Source: Clostridium sp. CAG:710
Lineage (GTDB): Bacteria; Bacillota_I; Bacilli_A; RF39; UBA660
DNA: 62,995 nucleotides
Direction of reading: 5' to 3'
Assembly (NCBI GenBank): GCA_000432595.1
Contig: HF996843.1
Location: 1-62,995, forward strand
A program made the translations under genes and the position numbers. The notes below the pieces were generated by a model. It worked only from the letters and a program-made list of their open reading frames with translations. It was not told where the DNA came from and did no database searches. Position 1 is the first letter of the stretch, and the number at the start of each line of letters is the position of its first letter. Of this stretch, positions 51,989 through 59,377 are shown piece by piece.

Positions 51989-52739
51989 AAGTTTCAATCT
52001 CACTCATATTATTTATCTTGCTATAACCATTTTTTTCTACTTCTAGTGCCAAATTATAGTCACCTGTTTTAACAATTTTACCATTCATCATTATATGAAC
52101 ATATTTAGGTTTAATATATTGTAGTATTCTAGGATAATGAGTAATCATAAGAACAGAGGTATCTTTATTCTCTTTTAGATAAGAATTAATATTTTCACAT
52201 ACTATTCTTAAACTATCTACATCAAGCCCAGAATCCAATTCATCTAATATAATTAATTTAGGTTTTAATAATTTCATTTGAAATATTTCATTTTTCTTTC
52301 TTTCTCCACCAGAAGCACCCACATTTAAATTTCTATGAACAGCTTCCTTACTAATAGATAAATCACTAGAAGCAACATCAACCATTTTAATAAAATCATA
52401 AAGCCCAATAGGAGTATCTCTTCTAGCGTTTATTGCAGATTTAACAAATTCAGCATTTGTAATACCATCTATACTAACGGGAGATTGCATTGACAAAAAT
52501 ATACCACGTCTAGCTATAGAATCAGTAGAAAGGCCCTTAATACTTTCTCCATTAAAAATAATATCTCCATAAATTATGTTATATTCATCGCTTCCCATAA
52601 TAACCTTTGATAATGTAGATTTTCCTGTACCATTAGGTCCCATTATCGCATGTACTTCTCCATCCATTATAGAAAGATTAAAATCATCTAATATTTTCTT
52701 ATCTCCTGCGACTGCAGTTAGTTTTTTAACTTCAAGCAT
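51981..52739 (-). CDS. sufC: Fe-S assembly ATPase SufC
   Basis: 252 residues from the ATG at 52739, with GGAGGTGTTG upstream. ABC ATPase motifs: Walker A IMGPNGTGKSTLSKV, signature GASGGERKKNE, Walker B KLIILDELDSGLD and switch His in MITHYPRIL. SufC drives conformational change of SufBCD. It is the first gene of the operon. Confidence 0.96.
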   Translation of the reverse strand: MLEVKKLTAVAGDKKILDDFNLSIMDGEVHAIMGPNGTGKSTLSKVIMGSDEYNIIYGDIIFNGESIKGLSTDSIARRGIFLSMQSPVSIDGITNAEFVKSAINARRDTPIGLYDFIKMVDVASSDLSISKEAVHRNLNVGASGGERKKNEIFQMKLLKPKLIILDELDSGLDVDSLRIVCENINSYLKENKDTSVLMITHYPRILQYIKPKYVHIMMNGKIVKTGDYNLALEVEKNGYSKINNMSEIETYE

Positions 52740-52763
52740 AACAACACCTCCAAACACCTAAAT

Positions 52764-52772
52764 ATTATAACA
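52764..52772 (-). promoter_or_regulatory. extended -10 promoter of the suf operon
   Basis: TGTTATAAT on the minus strand is an extended -10 element, about 25 bp upstream of the sufC start. The upstream sequence ACAATTG matches that at the tRNA-Leu promoter. No strong -35 element is seen. Confidence 0.5.
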
Positions 52773-52914
52773 CAATTGTAAGAATTAATAACGAATTTTG
52801 TATAAAAATAAACATTTTTAATCAATATAATATTGAATATTTGCTGTATTCACAAAAAGAGTCTTTTTTAAGGCTCTTTTATTTGATATAATTTTAAAGA
52901 AAGGAAAGTTTAAA

Positions 52915-53313
52915 ATGAATGATTGTTTATTTTGTAAAATAATTAATGGAGAGATTCCAAGTTATACTATATATGAAGATGATATAGTAAAAGTGTTTTT
53001 AGATATTAACCCTTCTACAAATGGGGATTGCTTAATAGTTCCAAAAAAACATTTTACTAATATGTATGATATTGATGATAATACACTATTACATATAAAT
53101 AAAACTGCAAGAACTATAGGAAAACTATTAAAAGAAAAATTAAATTGCGAAGGTATTACATTAGTACAAAACAATGACTACGGACAAGATATAAAACATT
53201 ACCACTTGCACGTAACACCAAGGTATACTTCTGACAAGTTAAATCATAACTTCAACAAAGATTTATTAATACCACTTGAAGAAATCTATAACAAAGTAAA
53301 AAAAGAAGGTTAA
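52915..53313 (+). CDS. HIT-family nucleotide hydrolase/transferase
   Basis: 132 residues. N-terminal CLFCKIINGEIPSYTIYEDD, then KHFTNMYDI and the histidine triad HYHLHVTPRY. HinT-like proteins hydrolyse nucleoside phosphoramidates; many bacterial members carry the Cys pair seen here (CLFC) for zinc. AAAGGAAAG precedes the ATG. A TATAAT at 52887-52892 could be its -10 element. Confidence 0.93.
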   Translation: MNDCLFCKIINGEIPSYTIYEDDIVKVFLDINPSTNGDCLIVPKKHFTNMYDIDDNTLLHINKTARTIGKLLKEKLNCEGITLVQNNDYGQDIKHYHLHVTPRYTSDKLNHNFNKDLLIPLEEIYNKVKKEG

Positions 53314-53322
53314 CCTTCTTTT
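53301..53322. terminator. bidirectional terminator between HIT gene and tiny sporulation ORFs
   Basis: A 9-bp perfect stem (AAAAGAAGG / CCTTCTTTT) with loop TTAA has T-runs on both strands. It overlaps the HIT stop and ends the small minus-strand ORFs. Confidence 0.9.
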
Positions 53323-53430
53323 TTAAAATGAAAACCAAGATCCTAGTATAATAGCAAGTAATATATATAAAACAATTATTATTACATAACCTGAGCCACT
53401 ACGAACTGGTTCATTATTAGCACAAGACAT
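53323..53430 (-). CDS. tiny YjcZ-like membrane protein (second of pair)
   Basis: A 35-residue ORF with a perfect AAGGAGGTG site. A polar start (MSCANNEPVRSGSG) is followed by one membrane helix, YVIIIVLYILLAIILG. It resembles the tiny transmembrane YjcZ/SscA-type spore-associated proteins of Bacilli. It is co-directional with the next ORF, 17 bp apart. Confidence 0.7.
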   Translation of the reverse strand: MSCANNEPVRSGSGYVIIIVLYILLAIILGSWFSF

Positions 53431-53447
53431 ATCTACACCTCCTTAAA

Positions 53448-53528
53448 TTATATACAAGCACCTAGAATTATTACTAGTAAGATAAATAATACTAAAACGA
53501 TTGCGTAGTTTGATGTGCAATTACCCAT
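53448..53528 (-). CDS. tiny YjcZ-like membrane protein (first of pair)
   Basis: A 26-residue ORF, preceded by AGGAGGAAT. MGNCTSNYAIVLVLFILLVI followed by ILGACI is very close to the consensus of the YjcZ family (xxFALIVVLFILLIIVG). In Bacillus these small proteins are made late in sporulation. A sigma-K/E-like promoter lies just upstream (53560-53587). Confidence 0.78.
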   Translation of the reverse strand: MGNCTSNYAIVLVLFILLVIILGACI

Positions 53529-53559
53529 AATTTATTCCTCCTTTTTTCTTTACTCACAG

Positions 53560-53587
53560 TATTGTATGGTAAGAATATAAAAAGTGT
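53560..53587 (-). promoter_or_regulatory. candidate sigma-K/sigma-E promoter for the tiny ORFs
   Basis: On the minus strand, AC at 53586-53587 is 17 bp from CATACAATA (53560-53568). This fits the sigma-K consensus AC-N16/17-CATANNNTA exactly, and CATACAAT also fits the sigma-E -10. It is about 30 bp ahead of the first ATG. Confidence 0.5.
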
Positions 53588-53678
53588 TCACATCTAATAT
53601 TATTTTTTTCTTAAAACAATTGTATTTTATAGGGATTTTTGTTATCATTAATTTGTACATTAATGGAGGGAACATAAA

Positions 53679-54656
53679 ATGAAAAAGAAATTAATATGTA
53701 TTTTGGCAGTACTTTTATTAGTAACCAGTTGTGGAAAAGTACCAAAACTAAAAAATGGTGATGAAGCAGTTGTAACCATGAAAGATGGAGATATTTCAGT
53801 TGAAAAGCTATATAGTGAAATGAAAGAAAAATATGCGCTTGATATGTTAATCACTAAAATAGACACAGCAATACTAAATAACGTATACAAAACTGATGAT
53901 GAAGAGAAAAATTATATTGACAAACAATTAGAAACAATCAAATATTACTACGAAACTTATTATAAAAGTCAATATAAATCATTCCAAGAATACTTAACTC
54001 AAAACGGTGTTGAAAGTGAAGATGAACTAAAAGAAAACATAAGATTAACATATAAAAGAAATAAAGCTGTTAAAGATTATGTTAAATCAATAATTACTGA
54101 TAAAGAAATTGAAAAATATTATGATGAAGAAATATTTGGTGATATAAGCGCAAGTCATATCTTAATTAAACCTGAATATGATGACAACGCAAGTGATAAA
54201 GAGAAAAAAGAAGCCGAAAAGAAAGCACTTAAAGAAGCAAAAGAAGTTATTGCTAAACTTAAAAAAGGAGAAGATTTTGCTGAACTTGCAAAAGAATACT
54301 CTGACGACTCTTCAAATAGTAAATCAGGTGGTAAACTTGCAGATTTCAACCATGGACAAATGGTAGAAGCTTTTGAAGATGCTGCTAAAGAATTAAAAGT
54401 TGGTTCTTATACAACTACACCAGTTAAAACAGAATTTGGATATCACATAATTTTAAAAACTGCTCAAAAGGACAAACCAGCATTAAAAGAAGTTAAAGAT
54501 GATATTATCTCTGATTTAACAGATGAAAAATTAAAAAGTGATTCATCTCTTGAAGTTACTGCTTTAGTTGAATTAAGAAAAAAACATAAAGTTGAAATAC
54601 AAGATAAAGATATTAAAAAACTTTATGAAGCTTATGTAGAAAAAAATACAAAATAA
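53679..54656 (+). CDS. prsA: PrsA-like foldase lipoprotein (parvulin PPIase)
   Basis: 325 residues. Lipoprotein signal with lipobox LVTSC, then a SurA/PrsA N-terminal helical domain and a parvulin domain (ISASHILIKPEYDD, GEDFAELAKEYSDDSSNSKS, GGKLADF, EFGYHIILKTAQKD). PrsA folds secreted proteins at the membrane-wall interface. It is monocistronic with GGAGGGA upstream and a strong terminator downstream. Confidence 0.94.
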   Translation: MKKKLICILAVLLLVTSCGKVPKLKNGDEAVVTMKDGDISVEKLYSEMKEKYALDMLITKIDTAILNNVYKTDDEEKNYIDKQLETIKYYYETYYKSQYKSFQEYLTQNGVESEDELKENIRLTYKRNKAVKDYVKSIITDKEIEKYYDEEIFGDISASHILIKPEYDDNASDKEKKEAEKKALKEAKEVIAKLKKGEDFAELAKEYSDDSSNSKSGGKLADFNHGQMVEAFEDAAKELKVGSYTTTPVKTEFGYHIILKTAQKDKPALKEVKDDIISDLTDEKLKSDSSLEVTALVELRKKHKVEIQDKDIKKLYEAYVEKNTK

Positions 54657-54678
54657 AATTTCTCACTTGAGAAATTTT
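54655..54678 (+). terminator. intrinsic terminator of prsA
   Basis: A 10-bp perfect stem (AAAATTTCTC / GAGAAATTTT) with loop ACTT is followed by a T-run. It separates the convergent prsA and recX genes. Confidence 0.92.
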
Positions 54679-54679
54679 T

Positions 54680-55417
54680 TTATGTTCTAAATCCTTTTTG
54701 ATAAAGTCCTTGCTTTATTTTATATTCAAGTTCCCTATCACTATATTTTTTTGATAACTTATTATAAAGTTTATTATACTCTTTCTCTCTTAAACTAGAA
54801 TCATTAAAAGATACATCATCTAACACACTTTGAATAAGAGATTTACTATATCCAAGATTAGATAAATTATAAAAAATCTTTTGTTTTAATAAATATTCTC
54901 CCTTATTAGAATTAGTTTTAATTTGCTTTAAAACTAATTTTTTTATTTTTTCTAACTCCACTTCATCATTAAATACTACAAGTGCATTAGAAATACTATC
55001 AGAATCAACCCCCAATTCTTCTAAAGATTTCCTAACTTTCAAAGGTCCATCATTACTTAGGGCAATTCTATCATTTGCATAAGAAGAAGCATAAACTGAA
55101 TCATTTAAATACCCTTCTCTAATAAGTCTAGATATAACATCATCTATTGTAGATGAAGATACATCTTTTTTAGCCAAATAGTTTTTAACCTCTTTAATAC
55201 TTCTCATCTTTACACCTAAATATTTAAGTGCCATAGAGTAAGCTAAATAATCCCTATTTTTTTCCAATAAAGCTACAATATCTTCCCCATTTATTTCTCT
55301 TTTTAATAATAAATCTTCTTTTAAAATTAAGTCTTCATGTAACTCTATAACTTCATCATTATCAAGAAAAAGTTTATACATGCCACTGCTTTTTTTAACA
55401 AATTTTTCTATTTTCAT
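54680..55417 (-). CDS. recX: regulatory protein RecX
   Basis: 245 residues. Three-helix repeats typical of RecX: YLAYSMALKYLGVKMRSIKE, VISRLIREGYLNDSVYASSY, and NLSNLGYSKSLIQSVLDDV. The N-terminal 50 residues form the additional strand-rich module seen in Firmicute RecX. It modulates RecA filaments. GGAGGTTAC precedes the ATG. Confidence 0.92.
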   Translation of the reverse strand: MKIEKFVKKSSGMYKLFLDNDEVIELHEDLILKEDLLLKREINGEDIVALLEKNRDYLAYSMALKYLGVKMRSIKEVKNYLAKKDVSSSTIDDVISRLIREGYLNDSVYASSYANDRIALSNDGPLKVRKSLEELGVDSDSISNALVVFNDEVELEKIKKLVLKQIKTNSNKGEYLLKQKIFYNLSNLGYSKSLIQSVLDDVSFNDSSLREKEYNKLYNKLSKKYSDRELEYKIKQGLYQKGFRT

Positions 55418-55510
55418 TGTAACCTCCAGTAGTCAACATTATAAAACATCAAATAAAATATATAATACATTTGTTTGTTAGTCAACCCCAATTTTTAAGC
55501 AAAATAAAAA

Positions 55511-55525
55511 ACTACAAAAAGTAGT
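55511..55525 (-). terminator. short terminator after rpoZ
   Basis: A 5-bp stem (ACTAC / GTAGT) with a 5-nt loop is followed by TTTTTTATTTT on the minus strand. The stem is short, so it is a weak candidate. Confidence 0.4.
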
Positions 55526-55741
55526 CTATTTATTCCTATTTTTATCACTAGTTACAATTATTAACCCCTCAGCAACTTCTTCCAAAGCACGTCCTATATT
55601 TGAAGTAGAAACATATTTAGATTCTGGCATTTGATAATGACCGGTTTTAAACATTTCTTTGCTTCTTCTTGCCGCAATATGAACTAATTCATACTTAGAA
55701 TCTACGATATTTAATAATTTATCAATAGATGGATATATCAC
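55526..55741 (-). CDS. rpoZ: RNA polymerase omega subunit
   Basis: 71 residues with a GTG start at 55741 (GGGAG upstream). The conserved YPSIDKLLNIVDSKYELVHI, AARRSKEM and VSTSNIGRALEEVAEG are diagnostic. Omega stabilises the beta-prime subunit. Normal length. In many Firmicutes it follows gmk, which is not present here. Confidence 0.95.
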   Translation of the reverse strand: MIYPSIDKLLNIVDSKYELVHIAARRSKEMFKTGHYQMPESKYVSTSNIGRALEEVAEGLIIVTSDKNRNK

Positions 55742-55954
55742 TCTATCACACTCCCTAATTTAAGAATAAACTCATTTAAATAAGAATTCAAGAGTTTACA
55801 CATAATTATACACTTTGTTTACATTTTTATAACAAAATGTATTAAATTAATTACTATTTAATACCACATTTTTATTTTTTCACACAAATAAAATATTATT
55901 CAAACAAAAGTAAATGTAAAAAGATGTATAATTTGAAATTCCATGTTGAATATT

Positions 55955-55993
55955 GTCCAAAAATTGGACTTTTAACTCTCTCTAAGGTATAAT
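55955..55993 (+). promoter_or_regulatory. sigma-A promoter with overlapping inverted repeat ahead of the wall operon
   Basis: TTGGAC (55964-55969) and TATAAT (55988-55993) are 18 bp apart, a near-consensus promoter. GTCCAA-AAA-TTGGAC (55955-55969) is an inverted repeat covering the -35 element, so it could be an operator. Sequence 55742-55954 is AT-rich with no gene seen. Confidence 0.65.
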
Positions 55994-56021
55994 TATATTA
56001 AGAATAGAATGGAGGTAACTT

Positions 56022-58049
56022 ATGAAAAAGAAAAATATGGTAGCATTAATACTAATATTTATTATGATTATAACTTTTAATATAAATGCATATGCCACTG
56101 TTCAAAAAGGGCGTGTATCTTCAACTACTGGACTTAAATTAAGAAAAGATGCAGGTACAACTTATTCTAAAATAACCACGCTTGCACACAATACAATAGT
56201 TGATGTTCTAAATAGTAAAAAAACAACTGATAAATCAACTGGTTGCGGTAGTGGTAGATGGTACTATGTAAAAACTGGAAATACACAAGGGTATGCTTGT
56301 AGTGATTTTATAGAAATAACTGATACAGGAGAAACAACTCCAGGAGAAATGTCAAAACTAACAGAAAAAGAATTTGAAGAATATCTAAAGCGACAAGAAT
56401 TTCCATCAAGTTATCGGGATAAATTAAAAGCACTTCATAAGGCACATCCAAATTGGGTATTTAAAGGAGTTAAATCAAAATATACATGGTCAAACACATT
56501 AGACCAAGAGTCGTATAAAGGAAGAAGCCTATATCAAGTAACCTCAACTGGAGTTAAAAACGGATTACAAGGATACTTAAATACAGGTAGTGATTACTAT
56601 AATTATGAAACTGATACTTTTAAAGCATATGATGGTTCAACTTGGTATCAAGCAAATAACCAAACAATTTCTTACTATATGGATCCTAGAAACTTCTTAA
56701 CAGAAACTGGAATATTTATGTTTGAAGATTTAACTTACTATAAATCATATCAAACTGATAAAGTTGTTAAAAAAATATTATACACAGATTTCTATAGTGA
56801 CCTAATTAAATACTATATAGAAGGTGCTGAAAAAAGTAATGTTTCACCAGTCTATTTAGCAGCACTATCAAGACAAGAAGTAGGACTTAATAGTAGCACA
56901 GCAACAAGTGGAAAAGCAGGAACATATAATGGTGTTAATTACAATGGATATTATAACTTTTACAACATAGGTGCTTCATCAGGAAAAAATCCAGTTTATA
57001 ATGGCCTTAAATTTTCAAAAGAAAAAGGATGGAACACTCAACAAAAAGCAATAGTTGGTGGTGCAGAATGGATAGTACATGGATATATAAGTAAAGGACA
57101 ATATACAAGATACTTCCAAAAATGGAATGTATCCCCTACTACATCAACAGGAATTTGGCATCAATATATGACAGATATTAAAGCACTTGTATCTCCTTCA
57201 ATAACAACATCAGCTTCATACAACAGCATGGGAATAATAAATGAAGAAATAGTATTCTCTATCCCAATATATATAGGAATGCCTACATCAACCTCACTTC
57301 CTTCAACAGGTAATCCAAATAACTGGTTAAAAGATTTAAAAGTAGAAGGAAAAACAGTACAATCATTTAAAGGCTCTACTACAAATTATAATTTAGGAAC
57401 AACAAAATTATCATCAATTAAAATTGATACAACTACAGTTAATAAAAATGCTAGTGTTGATGGAGATGGCACAGTATCATTAAATGTAGGTACAAATAAA
57501 ATAAACATAATAGTAACTGCACAAAATGGTGCTAAAAAGACTTATACATTAAATATTACAAGAGAAAAGGAAATAACTCCTACACCAGACCCTGAACCTG
57601 AAAAAGAAGAAATTACAGTTACAAAAATTTTATCTAACCTATCAATTAAAAATACAAATGATTTAGTTTACGGATTTGCACTTGGAACAACTTCTACAGA
57701 CATAACAAAAAAAATATTAAATCAAAATCCAAATGGTATAGTTAAAATCACAAATAATAATGGTAAAGCAAAAACAACTAATGCCCTATCAACAGGAGAT
57801 AAAATATCAATAACAAGTAATAAAGAAACAAAAACATACTATATAGTAATATATGGAGACCTTAATGGAGACGCTAAAATAAATGCAAAAGATTTACTTG
57901 CATTAAGAAAATACTTATTAAATGAACAAAAATTAAATGGTCCATATTTAAAAGCAGCAAGTATTACTAGAAATAGTAAAGTAACTGCAAAAGATTTACT
58001 TGCTTTAAGAAAATACCTATTAGGTGAAGAAAAAATAAGTCAATTATAA
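56022..58049 (+). CDS. secreted N-acetylglucosaminidase with SH3, cadherin-like and dockerin domains
   Basis: 675 residues. Signal peptide 1-25; bacterial SH3 domain about 26-98 (GLKLRKDAGTTYSKITTLAH); LytD-type glucosaminidase about 120-425 (YLAALSRQEVGLNSSTATSG, catalytic Glu about 286); cadherin-like beta-sandwich about 434-513; dockerin at 611-672. The first dockerin F-hand (DLNGDAKINAKD) has all Ca ligand positions. The second (SITRNSKVTAKD) has lost most, but keeps the LLALRKYLL helix. It is expected to cleave peptidoglycan glycan chains outside the cell. The dockerin probably docks on the cohesin-like protein encoded next. Confidence 0.9.
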   Translation: MKKKNMVALILIFIMIITFNINAYATVQKGRVSSTTGLKLRKDAGTTYSKITTLAHNTIVDVLNSKKTTDKSTGCGSGRWYYVKTGNTQGYACSDFIEITDTGETTPGEMSKLTEKEFEEYLKRQEFPSSYRDKLKALHKAHPNWVFKGVKSKYTWSNTLDQESYKGRSLYQVTSTGVKNGLQGYLNTGSDYYNYETDTFKAYDGSTWYQANNQTISYYMDPRNFLTETGIFMFEDLTYYKSYQTDKVVKKILYTDFYSDLIKYYIEGAEKSNVSPVYLAALSRQEVGLNSSTATSGKAGTYNGVNYNGYYNFYNIGASSGKNPVYNGLKFSKEKGWNTQQKAIVGGAEWIVHGYISKGQYTRYFQKWNVSPTTSTGIWHQYMTDIKALVSPSITTSASYNSMGIINEEIVFSIPIYIGMPTSTSLPSTGNPNNWLKDLKVEGKTVQSFKGSTTNYNLGTTKLSSIKIDTTTVNKNASVDGDGTVSLNVGTNKINIIVTAQNGAKKTYTLNITREKEITPTPDPEPEKEEITVTKILSNLSIKNTNDLVYGFALGTTSTDITKKILNQNPNGIVKITNNNGKAKTTNALSTGDKISITSNKETKTYYIVIYGDLNGDAKINAKDLLALRKYLLNEQKLNGPYLKAASITRNSKVTAKDLLALRKYLLGEEKISQL

Positions 58050-58059
58050 TGGAGGAAAT

Positions 58060-59355
58060 ATGAAAAAGAAGTTTAATTTATTAATAGTACTATTTCTTAC
58101 AGTACTAATTCTACCATTTAGAACATATGCTGCAAGAGGTAGCTACAGTATTTCATCAAATTCATCTGTAGAAGTTGGAAATACTATATCAGTAACATTT
58201 ACTATATCAGCAAAGAATCTATATTATTGGCAAGCATACATAACTTATGATACAAATAAACTTGAGCTAATAAGTGGTTCAACTACATTTCAAGGTGACA
58301 AAGATGCAGCTTCAAATAAAAGAACATTAAAATTTAAAGCAAAGAAAACTGGTTCTGCTTGGGTTGCAATTGCAATGGGAGATGCAGATAACAACATAAA
58401 TTACAATAGTGAAAACATCTCATACAAAAAAGCATCTAAAACGATAAGCATAAAAGAAAAAGTTGTAAAAACATATAGTTCAAATAATAACTTAAAAGCA
58501 TTATCAATATCTGATGCAGAACTTGATCCTGAATTTAGTAAAAATAAAACTGAATACTCTACTACACTTCCTGCAGGAACTACAAAGATTAACATCAATG
58601 CCGATACAGAAAATAAAAAGGCAAAAATAGATGGTGATGGTGAAATAGAAGTTAGTGAAGGAACAAATAAAATAACAATTAAAGTAACCGCAGAAAATGG
58701 TAATACAAAAGAATATATAATTAACGCTACTGTAAAAGAATATGACCCAATAGAGGTTAAAGTAAACAATGAAGCCTATACAGTAATAAGAAAAAAAGAT
58801 GACCTTCCAAAACCTAGTTCAACCTATGAAGAAACAACAATAAAAATTAAAGATAATGAAATCCCAGCATTTAAAAGCGATATAACTAAATATACATTAG
58901 TCGGCTTAAAAGATGAAAAAGGAAACATTAAATTATACGTATATGATGAGACTGCTGAGAAATATACTCCATATAATGAAATTTCATCTAACAAATTAAC
59001 TATATACCCTACTAATGAAGAATTTAGTGTATCATCTAACTTTGTAAAAGAAACTAAAAACATTGGTGATATACCCGTATTATTATATACAGACAGTAAA
59101 AATAAAGACTTTTCAATATTTATGGGAATAAATATTGAAACAGGAGAAAAGAATATATATGAATACGATAGTAAAGAAAACACAATACAAAGATACAAAA
59201 AAGATGATATAAAAACAAAAACTAATGATAATATATATTTATATGCATCATTTGGTTTAGGTGCACTACTAGTTGTAACATACCTAGTAATAATAATATC
59301 ACTAGTAAAGAAAAAACCTAAAAAGATAAAACTTAATTATGACAAAAACAATTAA
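58060..59355 (+). CDS. membrane-anchored protein with cohesin-like and cadherin-like domains
   Basis: 431 residues, 10 bp downstream of the glucosaminidase. Signal peptide 1-24. Cohesin-like domain about 27-134 (SSVEVGNTISVTFTISA, YYWQAYITYDTNKLELISGS, KFKAKKTGSAWVAIAM). Cadherin-like domain about 143-228 (NLKALSISDAELDPEFSKNK). A further beta-rich region follows, then a C-terminal membrane helix about 396-416 and a basic tail. The predicted topology is outside-in. A cohesin facing the wall beside a dockerin-bearing autolysin suggests it tethers the enzyme at the membrane surface. The cohesin assignment rests on pattern, not alignment. Confidence 0.82.
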   Translation: MKKKFNLLIVLFLTVLILPFRTYAARGSYSISSNSSVEVGNTISVTFTISAKNLYYWQAYITYDTNKLELISGSTTFQGDKDAASNKRTLKFKAKKTGSAWVAIAMGDADNNINYNSENISYKKASKTISIKEKVVKTYSSNNNLKALSISDAELDPEFSKNKTEYSTTLPAGTTKININADTENKKAKIDGDGEIEVSEGTNKITIKVTAENGNTKEYIINATVKEYDPIEVKVNNEAYTVIRKKDDLPKPSSTYEETTIKIKDNEIPAFKSDITKYTLVGLKDEKGNIKLYVYDETAEKYTPYNEISSNKLTIYPTNEEFSVSSNFVKETKNIGDIPVLLYTDSKNKDFSIFMGINIETGEKNIYEYDSKENTIQRYKKDDIKTKTNDNIYLYASFGLGALLVVTYLVIIISLVKKKPKKIKLNYDKNN

Positions 59356-59377
59356 TGTATACTAGAGGGAGGATAGA

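Noticed and set aside
52855..52880. Terminator-like hairpin ahead of the HIT gene
   Set aside because: The AAAGAGTC / GGCTCTTT stem has no upstream gene to terminate on either strand; it could be a promoter-proximal structure, but evidence is too thin.
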